A stretch of DNA of 64,000 nt. Source: Deltaproteobacteria bacterium. Lineage in GTDB: Bacteria > Myxococcota_A > Polyangia > Polyangiales > JADJMO01. The first letter of the stretch is position 1; the number at the start of each line of letters is the position of its first letter. Positions 35,205 through 45,236 of the stretch are shown here, piece after piece. The translations under genes were made by a program, and so were the position numbers. The stretch lies in assembly GCA_025363655.1 (NCBI GenBank), contig JANYDK010000103.1, forward strand, positions 28,856-92,855, written 5' to 3'. Below the pieces are notes generated by a model. That model saw nothing but the letters and a program-made list of their open reading frames with translations, did no database searches and was not told the DNA's origin.

Positions 35205-37637
35205 ATGGCCGACACGAACATTCGCTACGTCTGGACCGCGACCGATCAGGACGCGTACGACAAGATGTCGAAGGACCCGCCCGGTCCCTGCGCCGGCTAT
35301 CCGCAGTGCAACAACGAGGCGCACCCTCACCAATGCTTCGCGACGCCGTACGGCCTGCCCGCGACGAGCGCGCACGAAATCGGCGCGGAGATCCCCATCG
35401 ACCTCAAGAGCTCGGTGAAGTCGGTCAAGGCGACGCGCTTCCACGTCAACCACGATTGGATCGATCCCCAAGGCATCGCGATGTCGAAGGCCGACGGCGT
35501 GTGGGCCGACTTCGCGGTGCCGGACGACATCAAGACGATGGGGGCGCTGTGCAAGCACCTCGTGGAGACGAATCCCAACCTCTATCCGCAATCGATTTAC
35601 GGCGACGTCAAGACCGCCTCGCGGATGCTCTTCGACTACTGGGGCAACACGCGCCATCGCTACGAAGCCACCGCCGAGATCGGGCCGACGATTTGGACGA
35701 AGTATTACACGGCCGATCCGGCATCGTTACCGACCCTCACGAAGAAGTCGGTCCTCGCGCAGGTGGTGAGCCTCGAGCACGAGCTGCCGAAGGTGAACGC
35801 CGGGCCGAACGTGCTCGTGACGACTGGGCCCGACCCGCTCGAGCTGCGGATCGGGAAGTACATCGACGACATCATGTTTCACGTCGGTACGATCGAAGCG
35901 CGGATGAAGACGAGCCGCGAAGTCGGGGCCGAGCGGCACGAGCTCTTGCGCAAGCTTCACGCCGTGCAAGTCATCGGCGAGGTGGCGAAGGGTAGTGACG
36001 GCTATCCATCGAATGGACCCAAAGTTGCGGCGGCGATCGGCGAATGGGACGACGACACGTCGCTGATCGGTCGTCTCCGCGTCTTCTTGAACGAGCTCCC
36101 AGCCACGCACGGCGGGCGGATGCAGGCGGCGACGCGCCTCCTCGGAGAGGTGAGCCCGTTCACGCGCGATGCAGCGGCGGACGCACATGAATCCGGCCTC
36201 GCGCTGGTCGAGCTCTTGCAGCCTTCGACGGTCAATGCGCAGCTGCTCGCCGACTTCACCACGCTCGGCGGCGACGTCGCCGAAGAGATCGCCACCGAGC
36301 TGCGCTTTCCATTGTTCGAGCCCGAAAAGGAGTCGATCTTCGACCCTACTCCCCGCTCGAAACGCGCCGCGCTGTACCACAAGCTGGGGATGGCCAAGGC
36401 GCGCGGGACGATCGCCATCGCCGAATGCGGGCTGACGCCGGATGGCTACCTCGAAGCACTCGACGCGGCGCCCCTCCATCACGCGCGCTCGCGCAAAGAC
36501 ATCATGGGCCAGACCCCTCGCGAGGTCTTCCTCTCGATCGGCGGTCGATCGGCATCGTTCCTCAGTCTCAGCTTCGGCAACCTCGCGGGGCCACCGAGCT
36601 TCACCGTCGCGCTACTTCAGGCCCGGACCGAGCGGGCGCTGGTCGCGCTCGCGAAGACCAAGGACTTCGCGGCCTTCGAAGCTCTGGCGAAGGACATCAC
36701 GAGCCGCATCCCTCCCCATCTCGTCATCAAGGAGGGGCTGACGACCGCCGAGATCGAAGAGGCCCTTCGTGGAGAGCCGAGCGCGGTGAAGGCGCTCACG
36801 ACCAAGCTCGGCGCCGCGAAGGCGTCGGTCGCGCAACGAGCGCCCGTGAAGAACGGCATCGCAGTCCTGTTTCAACTCCTCGCCGCGGGCTTCGCCTTCG
36901 TCCAAGCCAACGAGGACGACGGATCGGATGGCTTCGTTCACGTCACCAATTGGATCAACTTCAGCCTCGCCGGGAGCAGCGCGATCAATGGCATCGCCGA
37001 CACCGCGCTCGACCTCGTGCAGGCCGGGAAACTCGAGCTCGGCAGGGTCGGAGATTGGCTCGGGCGCATCGCGAACGCCGAGACGGCCATCTCCACCATC
37101 GGCAAGGTCGGCAACTTCCTCGGGGCCTTCACCGCAATCCTCGGTATCGTGACAAGCACCTGGACCTTCATCCAGGCGATCGAGAGCCGGGACGCCAGGC
37201 AGATCGTCTCTGCCAGCATCGGTCTCCTCGGCGCGGGCGCCAGCATCTACGTGGCCTACCTGATGATGAAGGGCGCCGCGTCGGGCGGCGCCCTCTTGGT
37301 CGCCAACGGCATTGCCCTCGCCTGCCTCGTCGCGACCGGCGTCCTCAGCATCCCCGACATCGAAAAGGCGCTCGCTGACGCGCCGGCGAAATGGGCCAGC
37401 GCCATCCTCGCCGAGCTGCGCGCCGCGAGCCTCGTCCAGGCCTTCGAGCAGCTCGACGAAAACAGCGCGGCGATGAAGAGCCTCGAAGAGCTGTGCGGGA
37501 CGACGATGCCGCCGACCTACGAAGACGACGAGGCTGCGAAGATCGAGCTGCAGAACGTCGGCCTCGACGCCGACGCCATCAAAGACATCTGTTCGGCGGG
37601 CCACGCCTTCGGCGACATGTTGCCGACCGGGAGCTGA
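35205..37637 (+). CDS. Putative membrane-active effector of vgrG cassette
   Basis: An 810-residue protein from ATG 35205. An N-terminal Cys/His cluster (CAGYPQCNNEAHPHQC, about residues 28-45) could bind zinc. Residues 50-540 are mixed and unassigned. The C-terminal third holds four hydrophobic stretches: about 552-570 (AVLFQLLAAGFAFVQA), 638-660 (FLGAFTAILGIVTSTWTFI), 670-690 and 695-715, followed by an acidic tail. No signal peptide. The arrangement, a long soluble part and a hydrophobic C-terminus immediately before vgrG, resembles pore-forming effectors of type VI systems such as VasX, though no sequence match can be shown here. No adjoining multi-span immunity gene is visible. Alternative: a structural accessory. 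Confidence 0.6.
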   Translation: MADTNIRYVWTATDQDAYDKMSKDPPGPCAGYPQCNNEAHPHQCFATPYGLPATSAHEIGAEIPIDLKSSVKSVKATRFHVNHDWIDPQGIAMSKADGVWADFAVPDDIKTMGALCKHLVETNPNLYPQSIYGDVKTASRMLFDYWGNTRHRYEATAEIGPTIWTKYYTADPASLPTLTKKSVLAQVVSLEHELPKVNAGPNVLVTTGPDPLELRIGKYIDDIMFHVGTIEARMKTSREVGAERHELLRKLHAVQVIGEVAKGSDGYPSNGPKVAAAIGEWDDDTSLIGRLRVFLNELPATHGGRMQAATRLLGEVSPFTRDAAADAHESGLALVELLQPSTVNAQLLADFTTLGGDVAEEIATELRFPLFEPEKESIFDPTPRSKRAALYHKLGMAKARGTIAIAECGLTPDGYLEALDAAPLHHARSRKDIMGQTPREVFLSIGGRSASFLSLSFGNLAGPPSFTVALLQARTERALVALAKTKDFAAFEALAKDITSRIPPHLVIKEGLTTAEIEEALRGEPSAVKALTTKLGAAKASVAQRAPVKNGIAVLFQLLAAGFAFVQANEDDGSDGFVHVTNWINFSLAGSSAINGIADTALDLVQAGKLELGRVGDWLGRIANAETAISTIGKVGNFLGAFTAILGIVTSTWTFIQAIESRDARQIVSASIGLLGAGASIYVAYLMMKGAASGGALLVANGIALACLVATGVLSIPDIEKALADAPAKWASAILAELRAASLVQAFEQLDENSAAMKSLEELCGTTMPPTYEDDEAAKIELQNVGLDADAIKDICSAGHAFGDMLPTGS

Positions 37638-37643
37638 GAAGCG

Positions 37644-40439
37644 ATGAACGCGAACCCCTTCCAGCTCCGCGCCGGGCCGCTCCTCGGGAGTCAGCTCGAG
37701 GTCGTCTCGTTTCGCGGACGAGAGTCGCTCTCCGCGCTCTTCTCGTTCGAAATCGTCTTCCTCAGCTCGCTCGAGTGGAATGCGCTGACGCCGCTCCTCC
37801 TCAGCCAACCGGCGACGTTGACGATGGCGGTCCCCGGCGGCTTGGAGAGCTCTCCGCGGCACGTGCAGGGCATCGTCGCCGAGCTCGAGCTCCTCGGCGT
37901 GCGCACGCTCGGCGACGACGTGGTGCGCCAATATCGGATGCGCCTGGTGCCGCGCATGTGGCTCCTGCGGCGGAAGAAGAACTCGCGCATCTTCCAGGAC
38001 GTCACCGTCGTCGACGTCGTCAACGAGGTCCTCGACGACGCCGACTTGGCACGACGCTGGACCTCGTTCGGGCCCTTTCCCCGACGCGCGTATTGTCTTC
38101 AATACGAAGAGAGCGACTACGACTTCATCCGTCGGCTCTGCGCCGAAGACGGCATCTACTTCTATTTCGAGCCGCCGATTTCGCCCTTCGACGGCATCGC
38201 GGGCGGCGTCGCCGAGGCCATCGCTTCCGACGTGGCGGCGGTGGCGTCGGCGGTGGGCAACGTCGTCAGTGGCATCGGAGCCATCGGCGAAGCGGTCACG
38301 GGCACCGCGAAGATGGTCGAGACCATCGTCTCCGGCACCGACCCTTCGGGGTACCTTCCGCTCGAAGACGGCGCGCTGGCGGGCGCGGTGGCCGGGGTGG
38401 TGACCGAGGTCTTCGCCTCGGCGGCGGCGGCCATCGGCGAGGTGGGAACGTTCGCCTCTCACGTGCGGGTGCCAGCGGCGACGCTGCCGTTCGTCGAGCG
38501 CACTGGCGCGCAGGTCGGCGACGTCGAATCGGTGCATGCGTTCTCGTTGCGTCGTGCCGTGCGTGCGACGAAGGCCGAGCTGCGCGACTACGACTTCGAA
38601 AAGCCGCTCTTGCACCTCCGCGGTCGCAGCAGCCAACCGCCGATCCAGCTGGGAAATCTCGGCAACGGCGTGAACCTCGGCGGCGCCGCGACGAACGTCG
38701 TCGAGGGCGCCATCGACGTCGCCTCCGATGTCCTCGCCGGTGGAAATCCGGCCACGGCCATCGCCAACGCCGCAGTCTCCCGCTTCGCCGGCGCGCTCGA
38801 GCCTGACCTCGAGATCTACGATCACCGCGGCGACTACGACGAACAAGACGCGTCGGAGTCGATGGCCAACGTGCACCTCGAGCAGCACCGCGCCGACGCC
38901 ACCGTCGGCCGTGGCGACAGCACGTCACGAAGGCTCTTTCCCGGCCTCCGCTTCGGGCTCGCCGAGCACGACGAAGACGCGCTGAATCGCGAGTACGTGG
39001 TCACCCAGGTTCGTCACGTCGGGGATACGCGCGCGACCGGCGACTCGCAAAAACGAGCGCTGACGTACGAGAACCGATTTCGCTGCGCACCCGGCACCGT
39101 GGCCTGCAGGCCCAAACGGAGGCGCCCGCGCGTGCAGCAGGTGCTCGAAACGGCGATGGTCTCGGGCCCCGACGGCGAGGAGATTCACACCGACGCGATG
39201 GGACGCGTGAAGGTGCGCTTCCACTGGCAACGTGACGGTCGCGCCGACGATCACAGCTCGTGTTGGATTCGCCTCTCGCAGCCGTGGGCGGGCACCAATT
39301 GGGGCTTTCAGTTCATTCCGCGCGTCGGGATGGAGGTGCTCGTCAGCTTCGTCGGCGGCGACGTCGATCGCCCGATGATCCTCGGCACCAGCTACAACGG
39401 CACGCATCCCCTGCCCTTCGCGCTCCCCGTTTCGAAGACACGGAGCGGCATCCGCACGCAGTCGACGCCGGGCGGCGAGGGCAACAACGAGCTCTCGTTC
39501 GAGGACTCGGCGTCGAAGGAGCAGGTCTACCTCCACGCCCAGCGCGACCTCGACGAGGTGGTGCGCAACGATCACACGCTCACGGTCACTTCCGACGAGA
39601 CGATTCGCATCGGCGGTCATCGCAAAGATTCGATCGGGAAAAACGCGACCTACGAGGTGCTCGGCCAGTTCGACGAGACCGTGCAGGGCGACGCTTCGGT
39701 GCGGCACCTCGGGACGCGGCTCGACGTCGTCGAAAAATCGGCTGACCAGCGCGTCGGTGGCGCGCGCACCACGCGCCTCGCCGACAAGGACGATCTCGAG
39801 GTGAAGGGCACCGCTGATCACCGCTACCTCGCCGATCAGACGACGCGCGTGACCGGCAACCAGACGTGGATCGTCGGCACCGGCGACGCGCCTCGCTCAA
39901 TGACGTTGCGCGTCTTCGGGACGGGAGCGATCTCCAGCGAAGGCATGCTCGAGCTCGAATCGGCCGAAGGCATCACCCTCCGCTGTGGCAAAACCACGCT
40001 CCGCATCGGCAAAGACGGCATCGAGCTCGCCGGCGGAATGATCCGCGTCGCCGGCGAGAAGGGCGGGCTCGAAGCGAGCAAAGACGGGCTGAAGCTCACC
40101 TCCGACAAAGTCTTCGCGCAGCTGTCCGATCAACTCCTCGTCAAGACCGACCAAGCGAGCCTGGCGATGGGCAGCGAAGTGAAGATCGACGGTCAGAAGA
40201 TCCTCCTCAACTCGCCGGCGTCGGGAAAAGACGCTCCGCCACCCGAGCGAAAGCCGCCGACCGAGATTCAGCTCGCCGACGCCGACGGCAATCCTCTTCC
40301 GCGGCAGCGCTTCGTCCTCGAGCTCGACGACGGTTCTCAGCGCACCGGCGTCACCGACGACGAAGGCAAGGCGACCCTCGATTTGCCGACCGGCGGGAAG
40401 ATTCGCTTTCCCGAGTTGAGTGACGTGAAGAAGGGGTGA
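37644..40439 (+). CDS. vgrG: VgrG spike protein with insertions and C-terminal beta domain
   Basis: A 931-residue VgrG from ATG 37644, six bases after the effector gene. The gp27-like part begins FQLRAGPLLGSQLEVVSFRG and includes YCLQYEESDYDFIRRLCAEDGIYFYFE. After residue about 180 an Ala/Gly/Val-rich insertion of about 100 residues interrupts it; a second one (about 330-388) follows LRGRSS. The gp5 OB-fold is at about 505-585 (DAMGRVKVRFHWQRDG, CWIRLSQPWAGTNWGFQFIP). The beta-helix region extends to about 860, and about 55 residues follow with PTEIQLADADGNPLPRQRF, a transthyretin-like adaptor fold. It would form the trimeric puncturing tip and carry an effector. Confidence 0.92.
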   Translation: MNANPFQLRAGPLLGSQLEVVSFRGRESLSALFSFEIVFLSSLEWNALTPLLLSQPATLTMAVPGGLESSPRHVQGIVAELELLGVRTLGDDVVRQYRMRLVPRMWLLRRKKNSRIFQDVTVVDVVNEVLDDADLARRWTSFGPFPRRAYCLQYEESDYDFIRRLCAEDGIYFYFEPPISPFDGIAGGVAEAIASDVAAVASAVGNVVSGIGAIGEAVTGTAKMVETIVSGTDPSGYLPLEDGALAGAVAGVVTEVFASAAAAIGEVGTFASHVRVPAATLPFVERTGAQVGDVESVHAFSLRRAVRATKAELRDYDFEKPLLHLRGRSSQPPIQLGNLGNGVNLGGAATNVVEGAIDVASDVLAGGNPATAIANAAVSRFAGALEPDLEIYDHRGDYDEQDASESMANVHLEQHRADATVGRGDSTSRRLFPGLRFGLAEHDEDALNREYVVTQVRHVGDTRATGDSQKRALTYENRFRCAPGTVACRPKRRRPRVQQVLETAMVSGPDGEEIHTDAMGRVKVRFHWQRDGRADDHSSCWIRLSQPWAGTNWGFQFIPRVGMEVLVSFVGGDVDRPMILGTSYNGTHPLPFALPVSKTRSGIRTQSTPGGEGNNELSFEDSASKEQVYLHAQRDLDEVVRNDHTLTVTSDETIRIGGHRKDSIGKNATYEVLGQFDETVQGDASVRHLGTRLDVVEKSADQRVGGARTTRLADKDDLEVKGTADHRYLADQTTRVTGNQTWIVGTGDAPRSMTLRVFGTGAISSEGMLELESAEGITLRCGKTTLRIGKDGIELAGGMIRVAGEKGGLEASKDGLKLTSDKVFAQLSDQLLVKTDQASLAMGSEVKIDGQKILLNSPASGKDAPPPERKPPTEIQLADADGNPLPRQRFVLELDDGSQRTGVTDDEGKATLDLPTGGKIRFPELSDVKKG

Positions 40440-40458
40440 GCCTCCTCCTCTAGAAGGC

Positions 40459-41670
40459 CTACTTCAGCTTGCAGGGAAGCAGAATATCCACCGTCGACTT
40501 GTCGTCGGTCTGCACCGTCTTGCAGCCGTCGCCGACGATCTTGAGGTGGGTGTGCGCGGCGTCGGCCCAATCCCAACAGCCACCGGCGGGCAGAGGATCA
40601 CCAGCGACGCACTTCGGGAGATCGGTCTTCCCACCCTTGCCGTCGGTGACGTAGACGCCGGGGCGCGAAGAGTCGTAGCTCGGGTCGGCGGCGGGCATGA
40701 TGAACTCGCAGGACGACGAGACCTTGCGGATGTTGTCGAGCGCGGCGGCGATGCCGTCGGTGGTGACGCCGGCCGACATGTCGAAGTAGCAAGGCTTCTT
40801 CGGCGGCGAGCTCATCGGCGAGGGATCGGCGTCGCAGCCGGCGGGGAGGTTGGCGATGTCGGTGCCGTTGGCCGCCATCTTCGACATCAGCGACGACGTG
40901 AGCGGCGAGCTCGGGTCGGCCGAATCGAAGTGCTCGTCGGAGCCCGGGAGACCGATGAAGAAGGTGTCGATGGTCGCCTTGCGTCCCTTGGCGACGAGCG
41001 CGACGTAGTCGGCGGGCGTCTGGGTGCCGCAGGTGGGCGCGCCGTCAGTGACGAGAATGACAGCCGTTTTCCCGTCGTATGGGGGAGTCTTGGCGTAGAC
41101 CTTGGGCGCGAGCCAGCCGTACGAGGCGTTGAGCGCGTCCCACGTCGGCGTCGAACCAGACGGCTTGAGCTTGTCGAGCTCGGCGAAGAGCGCGGTGCGT
41201 CCGGTCGAGAGCGGCAACGGCGCCGCGGTCGGCGTCGTGTCCCACGTACAGCCGCTCCCGAAGGTGCCGCTCGTGTAGCCGAAGCGGAAGAGCCCGACCG
41301 CGACGTCGTCGAACTTGGGATCGGAGAGCGCCTTCTCGACGCCGTTGCGCGCGATCGTCAGGCGCGTCGGCGAGCCGTCGGACATGCTGCCCGACTGATC
41401 GAAGACGATGGCGATGGCGAGGGGGATCTTCTTGCCGCCGTACGACTTGGCCGCGCACGCCGAGTCCTTGTCGAACGTGGTGTCGGTGCCGCCGACGTCG
41501 AGCCCGGGTCCGGCGACGTCGAAGCCCGGATCGACCGTGCCGCTGTCGAAGCCCGGATTGGACGAGTCGAGCGAGTCGTCACCGCCCTTGGTGCCTCCAT
41601 TGGCACCGCAAGCGACGAGGGCCGGCACGACGAACACGAGCGGGACGACGACGGAGAGGAGACGGCGCAT
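40459..41670 (-). CDS. VWA-domain lipoprotein
   Basis: A 403-residue protein starting MRRLLSVVVPLVFVVPALVAC at ATG 41670, with a lipobox and a Gly/Asp linker. The VWA domain (about 75-330) has a complete-looking MIDAS start AIVFDQSGSMSDG (DxSxS) and a later VTDGAPTCG. Four or more Cys are in disulphide-like spacings (CGANGG, CWDTTP, CEFIMPA, CVAGDPLPAGGC). It probably binds a protein partner through a metal-dependent site at the surface. Transcribed towards the vgrG cassette but separated from it by 20 bases and convergent with it; there is no sign of joint function. Confidence 0.85.
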   Translation of the reverse strand: MRRLLSVVVPLVFVVPALVACGANGGTKGGDDSLDSSNPGFDSGTVDPGFDVAGPGLDVGGTDTTFDKDSACAAKSYGGKKIPLAIAIVFDQSGSMSDGSPTRLTIARNGVEKALSDPKFDDVAVGLFRFGYTSGTFGSGCTWDTTPTAAPLPLSTGRTALFAELDKLKPSGSTPTWDALNASYGWLAPKVYAKTPPYDGKTAVILVTDGAPTCGTQTPADYVALVAKGRKATIDTFFIGLPGSDEHFDSADPSSPLTSSLMSKMAANGTDIANLPAGCDADPSPMSSPPKKPCYFDMSAGVTTDGIAAALDNIRKVSSSCEFIMPAADPSYDSSRPGVYVTDGKGGKTDLPKCVAGDPLPAGGCWDWADAAHTHLKIVGDGCKTVQTDDKSTVDILLPCKLK

Positions 41671-41818
41671 GGGGAACCTCGGCGGCGGCGACGGGGGCGG
41701 GACCAAGAACCTTCGTATGTAAACGAATTCACCGACCCGCGCAGGATCGTTCCGCCCGGAACACCCGGTTCCGTGAGGACGAGCAACAGGGATTTGCGAC
41801 TTTCGGAAAGCCGGCTTC

Positions 41819-41863
41819 GAAAAGCGCGAAGCCGCGCGGGACCGGAGTCACGACGCGGCTTCG
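41819..41863 (-). terminator. Intrinsic terminator of ahcY
   Basis: On the minus strand a 10-bp stem (CGAAGCCGCG, 17-base loop, CGCGGCTTCG) is followed by CGCTTTTC, about 30 bases after the ahcY stop. Confidence 0.7.
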
Positions 41864-41891
41864 AGCAGCGAAGCTCGGAGTTGCTACGAAA

Positions 41892-43256
41892 TCAGTAGCG
41901 GTAGTTCTCGGGCTTGAAGGGGCCTTCGACGCTGACGCCGATGTAGTCGGCCTGGTCCTTCGTCAGCTTGGTGAGCTTCACGCCGAGCTTGTCGAGGTGG
42001 AGGAAGGCGACCTTCTCGTCGAGCTTCTTCGGAAGGATGTGGACGCCGATCGGGTACTTGCCCGGCTCGGTCCAGAGGGCGATTTGCGCGAGCACCTGGT
42101 TGGTGAACGAGCTGCTCATGACGAACGACGGGTGCCCCGTGGCGCAGCCGAGGTTCAGGAGACGACCGCTGGCGAGGAGGATGATCTTCTTCCCGTCGGG
42201 GAAGACGAAGTGATCGACCTGCGGCTTGATGTTCTCGATCTTGCAGTTCTTGTCGAGCCAGCTGACCTGGATCTCGGCGTCGAAGTGGCCGATGTTTCCG
42301 AGGATGCACTCGTCCTTCATCTTCAGCATGTGCTCGCTGCGGACGACGTCCTTGCAGCCGGTCGCGGTGATGACGATGTCGGCCTGCGGAGCGGCCTCTT
42401 CCATCGTCGTGACCTGGTAGCCCTCCATCGCCGCCTGCAGCGCGCAGATCGGATCGACTTCGGTGATCAGCACGCGCGCGCCGAGACCGCGGAGCGACTG
42501 CGCGCAGCCCTTGCCGACGTCGCCGTAGCCGCAGACGACGGCGACCTTGCCGGCGAACATGACGTCGGTCGCGCGCTTGATGCCGTCACCGAGCGACTCG
42601 CGGCAACCGTAGAGGTTGTCGAACTTCGACTTGGTGACCGAGTCGTTGACGTTGAAGGTCGGGACCTTGAGCGTCCCCTTCTTGAACATCTCGTAGAGGC
42701 GGTGCACGCCGGTGGTGGTCTCTTCCGAGATGCCACGGACCGGGTCGCTGCCGGTGAAGAGGTCGGGGCGCTTCTCGTGCGCGAAGACGGTGAGGTCACC
42801 GCCGTCGTCGAGGATCATGTTCGGGCCCTTGCCGTCCTTGAAGGCCTTGATCTGCATCTCGAGGCACCAGTCGTACTCGGGCTCGGTCATGCCTTTCCAG
42901 GCGAAGACGGGGACGCCGGTGACCGCGATGGCGGCGGCGGCGTGGTCTTGCGTCGAGAAGATGTTGCACGAGGTCCAGGTGACTTCGGCGCCGAGGATGG
43001 TCAGCGTCTCGATGAGCACCGCGGTCTGGATGGTCATGTGGAGACAGCCGGCGATGCGCGAGCCCTTGAGCGGCTTCGAGGCGCCGTACTCCTTACGGAG
43101 GGCCATCAGGCCGGGCATTTCCTTCTCGGCGATGAGGATCTCTTTGCGGCCCCACTCGGCGAGGCTGAGGTCTTTGACCTTGAAATTGGGGGTCTCGGCC
43201 GAACGGGTGGTGTTGGGCTGGACCGACTGCTTGTTGCTGATGCTCGCTTCGTTCAT
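41892..43256 (-). CDS. ahcY: S-adenosylhomocysteine hydrolase
   Basis: A 454-residue enzyme starting [17 protein letters not shown] at ATG 43256, four bases inside the preceding gene's stop. It hydrolyses S-adenosylhomocysteine to adenosine and homocysteine using NAD. Visible motifs are [31 protein letters not shown], the NAD loop [32 protein letters not shown] and the canonical C-terminus FKPENYRY. The length and the 40-residue bacterial insertion are as usual. Coupled to an ArsR-methyltransferase regulator, the arrangement known for methionine-cycle control. Confidence 0.97.
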   Translation of the reverse strand: MNEASISNKQSVQPNTTRSAETPNFKVKDLSLAEWGRKEILIAEKEMPGLMALRKEYGASKPLKGSRIAGCLHMTIQTAVLIETLTILGAEVTWTSCNIFSTQDHAAAAIAVTGVPVFAWKGMTEPEYDWCLEMQIKAFKDGKGPNMILDDGGDLTVFAHEKRPDLFTGSDPVRGISEETTTGVHRLYEMFKKGTLKVPTFNVNDSVTKSKFDNLYGCRESLGDGIKRATDVMFAGKVAVVCGYGDVGKGCAQSLRGLGARVLITEVDPICALQAAMEGYQVTTMEEAAPQADIVITATGCKDVVRSEHMLKMKDECILGNIGHFDAEIQVSWLDKNCKIENIKPQVDHFVFPDGKKIILLASGRLLNLGCATGHPSFVMSSSFTNQVLAQIALWTEPGKYPIGVHILPKKLDEKVAFLHLDKLGVKLTKLTKDQADYIGVSVEGPFKPENYRY

Positions 43257-44386
43257 GTGCGTCTCCGGGGGCGTGGGGTCGGTGTCGAAGGTTTGGTGAG
43301 TTTCGAAGGCTTGTCGTGCTGAATCGCGGGCGGCGCTGCATTCGATGCGCGGCGGCCGACCATGACTTGAAAGGCCAGGTGCGCGTCGGGGGCGCTTCGT
43401 TTGTGCGAGTTGTGCGAGTTGTGCGAGTTCGGCGAACCGTGCGGGGAATGCGCCGGAAGCGCACGCACGACGACGTCGACGAGGTCGGCCCCACGCGCGA
43501 GTCGACGGAGCTCGGCCTCGTCGAACCCGAGCCAGAGATCGGCCTGCTCGCGCATCGACTCGTCCTCGTGGGGCGCGTAGTCGACGACCACGACCGCACC
43601 GTCGGGCCGCGCGAGCGCCGTCAACGCCTGCAATGCAGCCGCCGGTTGTGGAGCGTGATGGAGGAACCGCGAGGCAAAGACGACGTCGGCCCCGCCGCGC
43701 GCGCCGATCTTCGCGGTCACCGACGCGCTCCCGACCTCGCCTTGGAGCAGGTCGACGTTGTCGAAGCCGCGCGCCTCGAGCCGACGCGCACAACGAAAGA
43801 GCTGCGCTTCTTCGCGATCGAAGGCGACGACGTGATCGAAGACGCGCGCGAGCACCTCGAGGAGCCCGCCATCGCCAGTGCCGGCGTCGACCGCCAGCCG
43901 ACGATGAGGAATGAGCGGCGCCAGCGCAGCGAGATAGGCCCCGAGCTCGTGAGGAAAGGCGACGTCGTTGGCACCTTCTTGCGACTCCCGCGCGAAGAAC
44001 GCCCGACTCTGCGCGTCGCGCGCGCGCACCACCTCACGCACCCGCGAGAGGCTCCCGTCCTCCCGACAGAGCGCCCGTCCGGCGGTGAGCGCGTCGGCGA
44101 TCACCGGATCGGCAGAGACCCCCTCGGCGAGCCGCACCAGCGCGCGCGTCCCTTCCTTGCGCACGACCACCAGCCCCGCCTGGCGCAACGGCGCCGCATG
44201 TCGCGAGACGTTCGGCTGCCCTTCCCCGAGCAGCTCGGCGAGCTCCCCGACCGCCAACTCTTCTTCGGCGGCGAGCGCGAGGAGACGCAAACGCACCGGC
44301 TCGGCGAGGAGACGATAGAGCTCCCAACGCTCCGCGCTCATCGCGGCGTGGCGACGAGGGAGATCGAGGGGAGCGCCGGCGGACAT
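43253..44386 (-). CDS. ArsR-type regulator fused to SAM/SAH-binding methyltransferase domain (SahR-like)
   Basis: A 377-residue protein from ATG 44386 (a second Met lies 15 residues on). Residues about 15-90 are a winged-helix ArsR domain ([50 protein letters not shown]). Residues about 150-320 are a class I methyltransferase fold: [41 protein letters not shown] and [10 protein letters not shown]. Such fusions, known as SahR-type, repress methionine-cycle genes in proteobacteria and bind S-adenosylhomocysteine. The ATGA overlap with ahcY strongly supports the same role here. A C-terminal basic, Ser/His-rich tail is extra. Nearby short palindromes (44403-44419) may be its operator. Confidence 0.85.
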   Translation of the reverse strand: MSAGAPLDLPRRHAAMSAERWELYRLLAEPVRLRLLALAAEEELAVGELAELLGEGQPNVSRHAAPLRQAGLVVVRKEGTRALVRLAEGVSADPVIADALTAGRALCREDGSLSRVREVVRARDAQSRAFFARESQEGANDVAFPHELGAYLAALAPLIPHRRLAVDAGTGDGGLLEVLARVFDHVVAFDREEAQLFRCARRLEARGFDNVDLLQGEVGSASVTAKIGARGGADVVFASRFLHHAPQPAAALQALTALARPDGAVVVVDYAPHEDESMREQADLWLGFDEAELRRLARGADLVDVVVRALPAHSPHGSPNSHNSHNSHKRSAPDAHLAFQVMVGRRASNAAPPAIQHDKPSKLTKPSTPTPRPRRRT

Positions 44387-44402
44387 CGATGAAGATGTAT
44401 CT

Positions 44403-44419
44403 ATGCGCGCATGCGCATG
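44403..44419. promoter_or_regulatory. Overlapping short palindromes, candidate operator
   Basis: ATGCGCGCAT, GCGCATGCGC and CATGCGCATG overlap 17-33 bases upstream of the ArsR-methyltransferase start, where an autoregulatory site would be expected. GC-rich palindromes arise easily in such DNA, so support is weak. Confidence 0.3.
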
Positions 44420-44624
44420 AATGCAAGTCATGGGGAGAAGTGCTGGAATTTGCAAGGATTTGCTAGGGCCCGCACCGCGTACGCGCGTGCTGGGATCGGA
44501 GGAGCGTGGGGCGCGGGACCGTTTGGGCATCGGGGGCGCCGCGAACCGGGCACCCCCGCACGAGCCCTCACCATCACCGTCGCGATGTTGCTCGTCTCGA
44601 AACGCGCCTTCGATACTGCGCTGC

Positions 44625-45173
44625 ATGTCCACCGAGACCGATCGACCGAAGGGCCACGCCGTGCACGAGACGCACGAGAAGCACGAGTCGCCGTCGTGGA
44701 CCGCGAAAGCTTCCGTCTATCTCGGGAGCTCGGAGAGCATCGTGCTCGCGCTCATCGGGGTCGCCCTCGTCCTGGTGGCGATTCTCCTGCTCTACAGCAG
44801 CATGAACGATCTCTGGCACGCCGCCTCGGGTGGGCCGGAGCGGATCGAGCACAAGGCGATCGAGATCCTCAACACGATCCTCCTCGTGATGATGACGATG
44901 GAGATCGTCTACACGGTGGCGATCTCGCTCAAGTCGCACACGCTCAACGCCGAACCGTTCCTCATCATCGGATCGATCGCCGGCATTCGGCGGATGCTGG
45001 TGATCACCGCGACCTCGACCGAGTCGGAGAACGATCCGTCGAAGTTCCACAACACCCTGGTGGAGCTGGGGCTCCTCGCCGCGACCGTGGTGGCGATGGT
45101 GATCGCGATCGGACTCTTGCGCTACAGCCAGCGGAGATTCGTCGATCGCGAGAAGCCGGCGGCGGCCGAATAG
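44625..45173 (+). CDS. PsiE-family phosphate-starvation-inducible-like membrane protein
   Basis: A 182-residue protein starting MSTETDRPKGHAVH at ATG 44625, with a His-rich N-terminus. Four membrane segments are visible, near residues 40-60 (SIVLALIGVALVLVAILLLY), 83-103, 115-128 and 150-168, with AIEILNTILLVMMTMEIVYT in the second. This arrangement fits the PsiE family (PF06146). Its role is not established, although E. coli psiE responds to phosphate limitation. It is divergent from the ArsR-methyltransferase gene. Confidence 0.75.
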   Translation: MSTETDRPKGHAVHETHEKHESPSWTAKASVYLGSSESIVLALIGVALVLVAILLLYSSMNDLWHAASGGPERIEHKAIEILNTILLVMMTMEIVYTVAISLKSHTLNAEPFLIIGSIAGIRRMLVITATSTESENDPSKFHNTLVELGLLAATVVAMVIAIGLLRYSQRRFVDREKPAAAE

Positions 45174-45236
45174 AGGCTGATTCCTCGCGTGCGGACGGGT
45201 GCGGACGCGGGACTCGTCCCTTGCTATACCGCCTTC

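Noticed and set aside
36612..38888. A 758-codon antisense open frame across the effector and VgrG
   Set aside because: It lies opposite strongly supported VgrG sequence and has low-complexity charged composition with no motif.
43257..43400. SAH riboswitch in front of ahcY
   Set aside because: The start codon of ahcY lies inside the upstream gene, leaving no untranslated leader for such a structure.
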